This document shows, one piece after another, positions 52,301-61,084 of a stretch of DNA of 64,000 nt; the stretch's first letter is position 1; each line of letters begins with the position of its first letter. The notes under the pieces are model-generated. The model ran no database searches. It worked only from the letters and a program-made list of their open reading frames with translations, and was not told the DNA's origin. The position numbers were made by a program, and so were the translations under genes. The DNA lies in the NCBI GenBank assembly GCA_026874595.1, contig CM049315.1, positions 59,706,889-59,770,888 of the forward strand, written 5' to 3'. The DNA is from Sipunculus nudus. Its lineage: Eukaryota; Annelida; Sipuncula; Golfingiida; Sipunculidae.

Positions 52301-53308
52301 CACAAAATCAGACAGAGACCCACTAAATCAGTCAGAGACCCACAAAATCAGACACAGTGCCACAAAATCAGACAGAGACCCACTAAATCAGTCAGAGACC
52401 CACAAAATCAGACACAGTGCCACAAAATCAGACAGAGACCCACTAAATCAGTCAGAGACCCACAAAATCAGACAGAGTGCCACAAAATTAGACAGACACC
52501 CACAAAATCAGACAGAATCCCACAAAATCAGACAGAGACCCACAAAATCAGACAGAGACCCACAAAATCAGAAAGAATCCCACTAATTCAGACAGAGACC
52601 CACAAAACCAGACAGAGTCCTACAAAATCAGACAGAATCCCACAAAATCAGACAGAGACTCACAAAATCAGACGGTCCCACAAAATCAGACAGAGACCCA
52701 CAAAATCAGACAGAATCCCACAAAATCAGACAGAGACCCACAAAATCAGACAGAGACCCACAAAATCAGACAGAGACCCACAAAATCAGAAAGAATCCCA
52801 CTAAATCAGACAGAGACCCACAAAACCAGACAGAGTCCTACAAAATCAGACAGAATCCCACAAAATCAGACAGAGACTCACAAAATCAGACGGTCCCACA
52901 AAATCACACAGAGACCCACAAAATCAGACAGAATCCCACAAAATCAGACAGAATCCCACAAAATCAGACAGATTACAGAATCTAGGGTTTCAGGCCTAGT
53001 AATTAACAGTATTTTATTAGTCTGTAATGTTTTTATTCATTGTATATACTATTTATATGGTAAGATCTCTTACCAGTTAACCGAATAATACTCAAATATC
53101 TTTTCTTCAGTAATGTATTTCTTTGAATATTGCAGGTGAAAAACCATATATTTGCACATGGGAGGGGTGTTCTTGGCGGTTTGCACGGTCAGATGAACTA
53201 ACTCGACATTACCGAAAGCACACAGGAGATAAACCTTTCAAGTGCCAATACTGTGATAGAGCGTTTTCTCGCTCCGACCATCTCTCACTACATATGAAGA
53301 GGCACTAG
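30518..53308 (+). CDS. KLF: Krueppel-like factor (KLF3/8/12-type) transcription factor, seven coding exons, 625 aa model
   Basis: A nuclear sequence-specific DNA-binding protein expected to bind GC-box/CACCC sites and, through CtBP, to repress transcription. Joining the exons listed separately gives 625 residues with no stop and compatible phases. Residues 1-291 are a low-complexity Ser/Thr/Asn/Gln-rich region with a possible basic nuclear signal (PPKKK). Residues 292-329 are acidic ([17 protein letters not shown]). PVDLS lies at 441-445, the CtBP-binding motif typical of vertebrate KLF3, KLF8 and KLF12. A KRRR basic stretch at 538-541 precedes three C2H2 fingers: C545/C550/H563/H567, C575/C580/H593/H597 and C605/C608/H621/H625, with TGEKPY and TGDKPF linkers. 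Finger spacing 4-12-3, 4-12-3, 2-12-3 is the KLF/SP signature. Finger 3 ends LHMKRH, as in KLF4/5/6/7, not the LHRKRH/LHRRRH of vertebrate KLF3/8/12, so subfamily assignment rests mainly on PVDLS. The family is certain; the first ATG is provisional because exon 1 opens in frame behind a splice acceptor. Confidence 0.9.
32290..33806 (+). repeat. ~22-bp minisatellite in KLF intron 1, reaching the exon 2 acceptor
   Basis: Some 65-70 units of ACCTGTGATGCTGGGTTGAT plus (A/G)T, with many point variants and a ~240-bp higher-order repeat (TAGCTTTGATGCTATGTTGA occurs at about 33287 and 33525, with a variant near 32495). The last units (ACCTGTGATGTTGGTTTCAG) form the splice acceptor at 33806. Confidence 0.9.
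33807..33920 (+). CDS. KLF: KLF coding exon 2 (acidic segment, residues 292-329)
   Basis: The exon runs from TTTCAG/AGCCCAGG to AAACAG/gtgagc, is 114 nt long and is phase 0 at both ends, so skipping it would keep the frame. It encodes 38 residues starting [17 protein letters not shown], a Ser-Pro plus acidic stretch. Vertebrate KLF12 also has a Ser-Pro/acidic stretch between its N-terminal motif and fingers, but the alignment is too loose to claim homology. The acceptor is unusual: it sits at the end of a ~22-bp minisatellite array and its last 30 bases look like a diverged repeat unit. Confidence 0.75.
33921..36104 (+). other. KLF intron 2, proximal part
   Basis: Intronic non-coding sequence, no tandem array. 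A possible decayed tRNA-like head lies near 35776-35830. Confidence 0.5.
36105..36785 (+). repeat. ~22-bp minisatellite in KLF intron 2 (GAAGTACTGGAGGGTGTTAT)
   Basis: About 30 units of AGAAGTACTGGAGGGTGTTA plus TAT; GGAG and CAGA variants interleave. Non-coding. Confidence 0.9.
38167..38695 (+). repeat. Dispersed repeat (GCGATAAC-CAGGGCTTTGATGG family), copy 2
   Basis: Inside KLF intron 2. The CTTTAATGTCACTGCGATAA and CCAGGGCTTTGATGGA blocks match copy 1. It has three internal units, each with a '(C/G)ATAACT..CCAG..TATGA.GGATTTT' core, two of them followed by AGGTCAGAGGTCAC. A run of C at about 38755-38772 follows. Confidence 0.55.
39245..39315 (+). repeat. Pyrimidine tract and CAT trinucleotide run
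   Basis: TTTTTTTTTCTTCTTCTTC followed by ATCATCATCAACATCAT, directly upstream of the 39336 dispersed repeat. Low complexity. Confidence 0.7.
39336..40010 (+). repeat. Dispersed repeat with AGCTCAGCTGAC start, copy 2 (left part)
   Basis: AGCTCAGCTGACTTTAAAAC followed by CATCTGAGCTATAGCC and a degenerate GTCCGTC tract. Similarity to 16341-17045 runs over most of its length, including CCTGAAACTGGGTC, ATACATGCCAGAAATTA and a GACTATGGTACATTTT block. No matching right terminus is seen, so the copy is 3' truncated or diverged. Inside KLF intron 2. Confidence 0.55.
40140..40385 (+). repeat. Long pyrimidine-rich low-complexity tract with CAT runs
   Basis: T/C-rich sequence with TTTTCTTTC and ATCATCATTATCACCATCA stretches. 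It yields Phe-rich spurious frames. Confidence 0.75.
40386..42293 (+). other. KLF intron 2, distal part
   Basis: Non-coding. The 40900-41170 stretch is GC-balanced and repeat-free (TTGGCCCATGCCCATTGGCA and GACTTCGATAATAAAC lie there) and may be a regulatory element; this is only a composition-based guess. Confidence 0.4.
42294..42378 (+). CDS. KLF: KLF coding exon 3 (residues 330-358)
   Basis: An 85-nt exon after a clear pyrimidine tract (TTTTTCCTGCTAG, ending 42293), closing at CCACAG/gtaggg. It enters in phase 0 from exon 2 and leaves in phase 1, encoding [20 protein letters not shown] and onward to a split Gly codon. Its local base composition is more balanced than the flanking intron. 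Because exon 5 begins in phase 0, exon 3 cannot join exon 5 directly; exon 4 is needed to restore the frame. No domain recognised. Confidence 0.7.
42379..45718 (+). other. KLF intron 3
   Basis: Non-coding. A repeat-free GC-balanced segment at 43300-43740 includes TTTGCGTTGATTAATTCG and CATCACGTGGACCGATCG (with an E-box CACGTG). It is a candidate enhancer by composition only. Confidence 0.4.
45719..45726 (+). promoter_or_regulatory. TATA-like element of a possible internal KLF promoter
   Basis: TATATAAG lies about 80 bp upstream of the ATG at 45808, so a start near 45750 would give a leader of about 60 nt. In AT-rich DNA such octamers are not rare; the call gains weight only from the adjacent strong-context ATG and the weak splice acceptors of the same exon. 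Confidence 0.25.
45821..46053 (+). CDS. KLF: KLF coding exon 4 (residues 358-435), also a possible alternative first exon starting at 45808
   Basis: Open coding-like sequence runs from before 45808 to the donor AAT/gtaggt at 46054. The only nearby AG sites giving the phase needed after exon 3 are GGGCAG ending 45820 and GGCAG ending 45910. Both have weak pyrimidine tracts; 45821 is chosen as it keeps more of the open frame. The exon ends in phase 0, as exon 5 requires. The peptide is rich in Trp, Tyr and Pro ([28 protein letters not shown]). Alternatively the ATG at 45808 (A at -3, G at +4), with TATATAAG about 80 bp upstream, makes this a first exon of a 272-residue isoform. Both uses may occur. 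Confidence 0.65.
46530..46625 (+). repeat. Short tandem repeat (GACAGTTAGGTTTTTGACTG)
   Basis: Four to five units of 18-27 bp built from GGTTTTTGAC and TGATTGACAGTT in KLF intron 4. Confidence 0.7.
46902..48075 (+). repeat. CCAAT-box-bearing tandem repeat in KLF intron 4
   Basis: Some 23 diverged units of 43-60 bp: ACTGACCAATCAGAACCTAA plus GATCATTGATATAGGCACCA and TAT. A higher-order 219-bp duplication places GGGGTAGCATCAACTGACC at 47101 and 47320. About ten units hold an intact GACCAATCA, the NF-Y (CCAAT) consensus. Confidence 0.85.
49023..49207 (+). CDS. KLF: KLF coding exon 5, carries the PVDLS CtBP-docking motif
   Basis: The exon starts after TCTCTCTTTCAG (ending 49022) in phase 0 and ends at CATAA/gtaagt in phase 2. 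It encodes [17 protein letters not shown] and onward. The core EPVDLS matches the CtBP-binding motif in vertebrate KLF3, KLF8 and KLF12, where it recruits the CtBP corepressor; the preceding QMEPVDL closely resembles KLF3. Downstream are a DLRVGGRKD segment and a Ser/Pro-rich stretch. The split Lys codon is completed by the first base of exon 6. Confidence 0.9.
50321..50535 (+). CDS. KLF: KLF coding exon 6, linker and zinc finger 1
   Basis: Acceptor TTTTTTTCAG (ending 50320), donor ACACAG/gtaggt at 50536. The first base completes a Lys codon; 71 codons follow and the exon ends in phase 1. After a Pro/Ser-rich linker ([10 protein letters not shown]) comes a basic KRRR and finger 1, with ligands C545, C550, H563 and H567 and the [10 protein letters not shown] recognition helix diagnostic of KLFs. 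The split Gly codon after finger 1 restarts the TGEKPY linker in exon 7, an intron position inside the first inter-finger linker that I recall as common in KLF genes. Confidence 0.95.
51683..51830 (+). repeat. 19-bp minisatellite (TATTACAGCCTAGTTGGTG)
   Basis: Seven units in KLF intron 6, one with an ATAATTACAG expansion. Confidence 0.85.
52095..52978 (+). repeat. 20-bp minisatellite (ACAAAATCAGACAGAGACCC) just upstream of the finger 2-3 exon
   Basis: About 44 units alternating ACAGAGACCC and ACAGAATCCC endings. Two longer duplicated blocks are visible: CACTAAATCAGTCAGAGACC recurs every 60 bp at about 52320-52460, and a block with the shortened unit ACGGTCCCACAAAATC recurs about 220 bp apart (about 52671 and 52890). 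It ends 157 bp before the exon 7 acceptor. Confidence 0.9.
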
Positions 53309-53344
53309 TGCAATAAGAAGCATGTTGTTGATTTGAACAATTAG
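53136..53344 (+). CDS. KLF: KLF coding exon 7, zinc fingers 2 and 3, stop codon, start of 3' UTR
   Basis: Acceptor ATATTGCAG ends at 53135; GT completes the Gly codon. Finger 2 (C575, C580, H593, H597) has the [16 protein letters not shown] helix and finger 3 (C605, C608, H621, H625) has [10 protein letters not shown], both standard KLF DNA-contact helices. TAG at 53306-53308 follows H625 directly, so the last zinc ligand is the final residue; family members usually carry a few more. The exon appears to end at AATTAG/gtaagt (53345), leaving only 36 nt of 3' UTR before an intron. Confidence 0.95.
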
Positions 53345-56095
53345 GTAAGTGATGGTTTTTGTAGCTGTTTATAAATAATTTGCAGTGGGCATCATATTCA
53401 ACAGTATACCTGATGTGTTCCTCTTTCATAACCTAAAATGACAAGTACAACATATTTTATCAAATTTGTGTCTTGCATAACCTGTCTAGACCGGCCATGA
53501 TTGGATTCAGTCTTCACATATTTGTGACCAATCACTTAAGGAAGAATCCTGTCAACTTTGGTGTCAGAAGCTCTAGTTCTTCAACAATAACATCTGAGGT
53601 TACTCTCAATTTAGTTTTCAGATGATAAAATTTGTGAATATGAGCCTGATTGTAAATACCTGTCAGCTGAGCTTCATGACCCATGGGTTACTTGTTTTTT
53701 TGGAGGGGTTGGGCAGAGGAGGAGATATTTGGTGTCATCCATTTTCCTTGATAACAAAGAGTCCATAGTCATTCCTAAGTACCTAAAGAGTACCCTGTTT
53801 ATATTGAAATACACAGTAGATGCACAAAGATTTACAATATTGGTGACAGCAAGTAGACATTTGATTTATATCTGTAAAATCGGTGTTTGTACAAGGGAGC
53901 TGACACTGAATTAATTAAGCAGTAGGGACAAATGGTTCCAGGTGACATTTCATTAGTCATCACCTGTGACATTCGTTTCAGGTGTGTTCCCCAGTGTCCA
54001 GTGGATGCCTTCACATTGTAAATTAAATAGCTCACTATCAGTGTAGGCCTTTCCAGTAATTTAGTTGTACTTTATGCACATACAGTTACAAAATCTGATA
54101 TCATTTCAGTTTGCTGATTTGCACTTTGTGTCTGATGGGTAATGTTGGGTGACAACTCACTTATGAGGGGTATAGTGCAGCTTCTATTATGGCAGTGTTA
54201 CTGAGGGGGGATGGGTCACACCAGACTAGGCATTTGTCATCACTGACCATGAGCTGTCACCCTACTCAGGGTCAGTTAACCCACTCTTTATTCATGTATG
54301 CTATTTATGCAGCAATTAATTTTAAGTAATATTTATCATGTTTTGACACGTAAAGGTTGTTGTCGTTCATCAGGCAGCCTAATGTGTTATCTTACTATCC
54401 TTTTTCACATCACTGTCCTGACATATAGTTTAAGAGTCAGTGTGAGATGTAACATGTATTGTTAACTTGTGTTCACCGGGTGTCAGTCATACATGGGGTC
54501 AACATACCATGGGCAAGCCACATCCTTTGAAGTTGGTTGATGTTATCTAACTAGAGGAGTCTGTGCTAAATTGATTGATGAATTCTGAGCCCACAGTAGT
54601 TTTGTATCATCTTTTGAATGTAGGAGACAGTGCAGTGTTATTGCACACAATTACATCAATAGTTTGGTTTCATCTTTATAAAATAACATTCTTCAAATAT
54701 TATAAAATCAGTAGGATAATTGGAATTAAAACTGGGAGTGTGTTGCTTTCATTGTGTAGAATCAGAAACAGTGTTTATTTTCCCAGGTCTGATAACTGGT
54801 TTAACAGTTCTGTAACCTGAACATCAAATAGAAATAATCATTGGTCCTAAACAGTGGCAGAGTTTAAGCATATGTAATAATTGCTATTGAGGGCTTTGTA
54901 GAAGGTAGCCATAAAAATGGTTTGTCCTGTTTGAGAAGTAGCTACTCCCCACAGCCCCCCAGTGCCCCGCTGGTTTACAACCCTATCAGCCAGTAAATAC
55001 AACTGAGGCAAGTCTCAGTTTCATGCAATCAGAATCATAGAATAATGCAATAAAAGAAATGATGCTTTCTGTCGTGTGTGCCCAACATGTTAGCATGTCA
55101 CAGTCACACATAAAAGTATTGCGCTCGTGGCAGTTCAGAAACCCTGGAAGAAAAAGTCCTTTTGTGACAGGGCTAAAAATATATGTTTCTTTGTGGAGAG
55201 GAATGAAATGTAATATTTAGTGTGGTTTGTGCATCTGGTGTGTGGTAAACCAGTGTGGGGTACCCCTAACCTGAAGCTTATAGCTGTCACCTGCCCCCAC
55301 TTAAACCAGGGCTTCTTAAACACCTGGAAATGTCATAGCTACAATAAAGGAAATTATAGTGTATGTCAGCAACTTGTTTCACATGGTTAGAAGTTAATTG
55401 AACTTTTCCCTCAGAGGTGCAACTCACGTTCAGAGAAGTCACAAGCTTGGTACAACTTCAGGTCCAGTCTTGTTGCCATCTCTAACTGTAATTATTAGAT
55501 CTATTTCTTCGATTTTGATATGAAATTTTAATCTCAAGTAATGCACGGCCATTAACTGAGTTATGTCTACATGTCTGTTTTATGTTTAACATGATTATGG
55601 TTGACAAGACAAATTAATGGTTTTGCTTTCATGTTATTCCTACAGCACTAATGCTTGTGATCAATTGGATTCTGCCTTTTCTGGCTGTTGTATAATGGTT
55701 ATTTGTAACTATTTGGATGATTAATAATTATAAACATAGTTTTATAAAAACAACCAATATTTTATCATTCCGATGATAATTAAAAAAAAAACTTTAATTT
55801 GACTATGGTTGATGCACAGACAGGGTAATATTTAGCCATTTTTTAATCATGAAGTATATGTAGATGAAGAAACAAACCATCATTTGAATTTTGTTAAATT
55901 TTAGGGAATGTTTGGTGCATTTATACAAATCTTGAATTGCCTTTACTTGAGTTTACAACCACAGTTGTTGACTTCAGTATGTGATTTTATTTTGCATCAT
56001 CAGATGGAATACCTATATGGTACTTAAATACAGTTCCCTATGTTTAAAGTGAGACACTTGTTATTAAATTGTATTATGTTTTTTTGCTGTTTCAG
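53345..56095 (+). other. Proposed 3' UTR intron of KLF
   Basis: GTAAGT donor at 53345 and a T-rich tract plus TTTCAG acceptor at 56095. The interior is AT-rich non-coding with one dispersed-element terminal motif (53662-53694). Confidence 0.6.
53662..53694 (+). repeat. Terminal-motif copy in the 3' UTR intron of KLF
   Basis: GTCAGCTGAGCTTCATGACC followed by CATGGGTTACTTG, one base off the perfect palindrome. It marks an old element end within the intron 53345-56095. Confidence 0.5.
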
Positions 56096-56520
56096 GTGCT
56101 TTCTTCTGCTGTTAGCACTGACCAGGATGAGAGACTAGTCGTTTTTGCTGGTCTTCAGGCAGTTTGAGCCAGACTGGCCACAGCTAGCCAGGATAACCTT
56201 GTCAGTCGGTTTGTGTGGGGCAGTGGCCTTCATGTCATCAGGAACAGAGGAGAGACCTGCTCAATTTTACTTTGCACATATATAGCATCTAAACTGATGC
56301 AGCACAACTAGCATTTGTTATAGGCACACTCACTGATAGGCCTGGTACAAGCATGTGACCCACTTGGACGCTTCTTATTGGTCAAAAGGTAGACCTATCT
56401 CCACCTGCAGAGAAGTCATGTGACCAAAAACACTGTCACCTGACCATTCTGCTGAGAGTGTTGAGAGGCATGGTTTTGCATTGTCTGACTCTGCACTTTA
56501 GAGATTTCTTAGTTACACAT

Positions 56521-56526
56521 AATAAA
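56521..56526 (+). terminator. Candidate proximal poly(A) signal AATAAA
   Basis: Canonical hexamer about 425 nt into the proposed terminal exon. In AT-rich DNA such hexamers occur by chance, so this is only a candidate. Confidence 0.3.
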
Positions 56527-56945
56527 CAAATGAAATTCAAATACTTGAAAAAAGGTGTACCCTTTGCTCAAGGGTAATTTTGGTGATTAAGTCCCAGGAT
56601 ATACAAATTGTGGTGAGAGCTCAGCTTGGCTGCATTGCTGAATTTTAGTTCTCTTAAATATGAGGTTCACATTAAAGTGACACATGAAAAACGTGGGCAT
56701 TAAATATGGTTATAAAAGTCAGGGATTATTATAAGTTGTGACAACATAAAAAGGATAATTTCTATAATATAATTAACATTCCTCTATTTCTACCAGTCCG
56801 TGGCTTTTCTTGAAAGTATTGCCCACAAGTAATGAATGTAGCATCTGCTTAAATTTGCTTCTGCTTCATATCTTAAACTGTTATAGTGTCACATATGCCT
56901 GATGACACTAAGAATAGAGAATGCCTAGCATGTAGATTGATTCCC

Positions 56946-56951
56946 AATAAA
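56946..56951 (+). terminator. Candidate poly(A) signal AATAAA
   Basis: Canonical hexamer in CCCAATAAAAGCAATAG, followed by a T/G-containing stretch. A candidate medium 3' end of the KLF transcript. Confidence 0.3.
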
Positions 56952-58909
56952 AGCAATAGAAAATATATTATCAACAAGTTATCATTTAACATCACAGCCT
57001 TTTTGATAATGTGATTTCTACATTTGTAACTGGTCTCATTTGATCTAATGCAGGATAGAAAATGTAGGACTAATCTTGTATGGCTTAAGAATCTTGGTGT
57101 CCAGCCAAGATAGGTGGTCTTGAAGGCAGGTTCTACTACACTTGTTTACTGCATCTGTTCTCAATGAAATATTGGATTTTTACATATACTGAATAGACAG
57201 TTTGATTGTGTACCCTTGACAAAAAAACATATTAACGGGTCATTACTGTAAGAAGAGAAAACAGAATATAAACAGTACACAATGCTCATATTTCACAATA
57301 CTTTTCTTGGTAATTGTTATAGGCCACCACTAAGCACCATGCACCCAGTATCTAGCACTGATATAGGTACATGTTTGTCCAATGCAGTTACAGACCAGGG
57401 TTAATAAATGATATTTAAAAGTATAAAGTGAATACTTTGATGAACATTCGAAGTGGTGTTGTAGTTATGACAGGATGAGGCAAGGGAATAGATGCAATAG
57501 AAATTAATGATATATATATATACATTAATAACTGCTCAGAAATGTTTGCTTTACATCTGAAGTTTCCTTTTTTGACAGAAAAAGCTGGTTAATATTTAGG
57601 TATGACTATGAGCCACATTTCCTATATAATATGTGGGTCATATCAAATTGTATGATTAAATAACTCTTGGGGAGAATGAATGGTCAAAGTAAAAGCTTGA
57701 GCTGGATACACTTTCTCATTGCACATCCATCAACTTTTCTTACTTTATGAAATTAATGGGCTGACCATATCAAGTATGTGGAAGAAATGGTATTTTAAAA
57801 AGTTTGTATTATAAGACATCTTTAAGCTCCAAAGTGCATCAGTTTGATCTCCATTTTCATTTTACTGATTTGTGACAAATCTGGTAGATTGGGCACATCC
57901 CCTTTTTTTAATTACAAATGTAGACCTGTCTTCCTCCTCTTTTTTATTGCATGGTTTTCTCCTTTACCAAAATATGTAATTAACCAGTTAAACGTGTTTA
58001 TTCGTTTATTCAGTATATAAAGTATACATCACTGTGAGCTTGTTAAAAAAATCACACACACACACACATGCACATGTTTGAATATTTATATGGTGACTAT
58101 GAATAGTTTAAAGATCATTGCTGTTATTGTATATTTTCTATATTTGCTATATAATGCACAAAGCCAAATTATTGGCTTTATGATCCAGGATATATGTATA
58201 TTAAGGTTTGCTCATATTTTGTATATTTCATACCCACTTATTTAAAGAATTGTGCAATCAATATTTTATGTGTCTGTCACACAGATAAGTATATTAAAGA
58301 TTAAACAAAGAATTACATTAAATATTCAAAATACAGGCCATTCTGTGAATGATTTAGTGTCTCATCAAAACCTGATTATATTGTTACTGATTACAGACAA
58401 GTCATTGTTTTATTCACTCTGATCTGGAACCTCTCTATGATGACCAGTAACAGAGACATGTGTATCAGTTCATAGCAGAAATTGGTGCTGCCACTCTACA
58501 CATATTTCAAAGTATTATACTTTCTTTCAGAAAAGACTTTTGCTATTGTATTTTTTCAACCTTTTCAGGTATTAATATTTTTTTTTATCCTTTTTCTCAA
58601 ATATTAATCTTCAGGATGATTATTCTATATCCTATACTCAAATACTTACATATACAATATGCTCTGTCAGCATTTCATAATAATGACATTTTATTGAGTT
58701 AAGATTGGCTTAACAAGAAATACTGATGATTCATATGTTAAATCCTGAATAACGGATAAATATACATATAAAGTAAAATTGTGCAAATAGTTCCTAACTT
58801 TGGCGATGATTATATACTTTTATTCAAAAATTTCTATACTATTTTTTTCGTGCAAGATCTTGTACTTTTTTTGTAAAGTTCAGGGTGGCAGCACTGAGAA
58901 AAGATGACA

Positions 58910-58915
58910 AATAAA
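58910..58915 (+). terminator. Candidate distal poly(A) signal AATAAA
   Basis: Hexamer in GACAAATAAAAAACAC, preceded by T-rich sequence and followed within ~70 bp by a TG-rich stretch (TTTTGAGAGGTTTG). Candidate long 3' end. Confidence 0.3.
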
Positions 58916-58935
58916 AAACACTTTCACTGTCTTGC

Positions 58936-61084
58936 CAACATCAGAAATTGGATGACATCAGATAAAAGTGTGAGATAATGTAAACTGTGCTTGAAAATGT
59001 TTTGAGAGGTTTGTAAATAGAAGGTATCCTGGCTCTGTCGTTTAATTGTGCTGTCTCAGAATGGACTAATTGAAGAGCCTGCTGTTACAGTTATTGTTTC
59101 TGCATATACACGCTGCAGAGCTTGATGCCTGGATTGGTGCTTTTACACAAGTATTTGTATATCATCATCATGTTCTTGTTATTATGTCATTACTGTTGAT
59201 ACCCCTTCAAACACCAATTTTCATACAGTTTGTACTTGTTTTTTATAGTTCTGACTTTACTGTGCTCTCTTTAACTTTATGACAGTAATTATATATCTTG
59301 ATTATCACGTTACTGTATTAGTGAGCTGTGGCAGGATTAACTGTATCACCTAGAACAGCTGTGCTTCCGTGAGGACAGTGACTGTATTTGAACGCTGCTG
59401 TGAGTATATTATTATTTTGCTGATCTAATCAGCTGTTTAGCATATATAGCTAGGGACAGTAGAAGGTTGCGAACCCATGGTTGTAACTATATTTATAATT
59501 ATAAATCTGTAATCATATTATATATTTTATGCCAAAGACTGGCTCTGAAGAGATGCCAAGGTGCCCATGCAACCAGGATATTTGTACACTGTTTAATCAG
59601 TAGCTGTTTTGTCATTTTTTCCCCTTGGTGTCTGGCATGGAACTAATCTTTCTGTAGTTGACAAGTTTCAGAGAGCAGCGAGTGTGTCGTATTCAGAAAA
59701 TGTCCAGTTTTTTTTACATTTTTCTTAAATCGATTCAGTAAGGAACGCTTAGTGATATAGTTATTAAAAGATGGAGGTACCTTAAATCTGTCCCATGACC
59801 TGATGTTGTAGTGCTGTGTTTACCTCCGTAGATCAACAGCCTCACTATTAGGCCAAGGCTAATTAAAATGACAAATCTATTTGAAATATTTTGAATATGA
59901 AGTACTTGTTTAATGGTCCGCCATATGTACAAGGTTTAAGCGGTCAGTATACTAGTATGTTATTTGAATAGGAAACATTATTTCTTCTTTCATCGTTGGT
60001 ATGAAGAATTATAAAATAACTATAAATCATGCATCTTTCTTTAATTTGTGCCATATACAATGTGATTAAACAATTTTCAATATGGACTGTACTTGACACG
60101 TGCATATGTCTAGCTGACCCTGAATTCAGTGTCGTTGGTTGGTGTTTACAAGGAACGCGCCTGGAATTTTTCTGCCGAAATAAGGCATCGTGATTATAGG
60201 ATGAATAATTAGTATTTATTGCATAATTTGTGTGAGAAAAAGATAATATCAATGTTGACGTTCTTTTATAATGAACGAAATGGTATAAAGGGGAAATAGG
60301 AATGAAGCCATACACTTCCAAATTTTATAAACTGGTGTCACTTGGCTTTAATCAGGTGATGTAACTACATACTCTGTCTAAACTGCTGAATTTACATATA
60401 ATGCTGAACCGTATTGATGCAAATTATTTATCTGAATATAATTCTTTTTCAATCGTGAAACATTTATACCACTATGTGTATGCCTCATATTATCATTCTG
60501 TTGCGATGGTAACACTGCTTCCATTGAATCATGATCCGCTGTGATTAGTGTAAATTATGGGAAAAAATACTAAATGTATTTCAAACGTTTATGTCATGGA
60601 ACATTTTTGTTTAAGAGTGACGTCGTTAAAGTCTATAGACATATATATAATCTGAGATCAAAAGGGGAAAAAGTGCTTCCGGTTTGCCACTGATATAATA
60701 GGGAACGCGCTGTGTTATGTATCAGTAAACATATATATATAAATATCGATGATACTGTTGGATTTGTAATTTTCTCCATATTACCCCCATTCCTCCAGAT
60801 TTTCAGAACATCAGTTGTATATTCTGACAGTTTATTAATAAATTAAAATAATTTTTTCATGCAATGTCTGTGTTAAGATTTGTTCTTGAGCTGTGCAGAC
60901 ATACATGTTAACAAGTTGTGTTTTATTGTGAGGCCAAGCAGAAAGTTACATTGACTGACAAAAGTTTTGACTTACGTGTAATGCTGTGTTTTCATGTGCG
61001 CGTGTTTGGGTATATGCATGAAAACTTACTCATATATTTTGTAACTGTGGTGTTTCCAGGTGTCCGTCAGCGTATATGTGCGTG
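58936..61084. other. No gene seen downstream of KLF
   Basis: AT-rich sequence without long open frames or arrays; a distal poly(A) candidate at 60837. The 125-residue minus-strand frame at 59944-60321 shows no domain. Confidence 0.5.
60837..60842 (+). terminator. Further candidate poly(A) signal AATAAA
   Basis: Hexamer followed by AATTAAAATAATTTTTTC and then a TGTCTGTG-rich downstream element. It could mark an even longer KLF 3' UTR or be unrelated. Confidence 0.2.

Larger units (their letters stand above)
56096..58935 (+). other. Probable terminal 3' UTR exon of the KLF gene (3' end uncertain)
   Basis: A strong acceptor (TTTTTTGCTGTTTCAG, ending 56095) is the best partner I see for the donor at 53345, 36 nt after the stop codon. 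The following sequence has no long open frame and is AT-rich, as expected for a 3' UTR. Candidate AATAAA hexamers at 56521, 56946 and 58910 would give short, medium and long 3' ends; the drawn end uses the third. Only a transcript would fix the extent. Confidence 0.45.

Noticed and set aside
20883-53000. Regular repeats as CRISPR arrays
   Set aside because: Units are head-to-tail without unique spacers, and the DNA is eukaryotic.
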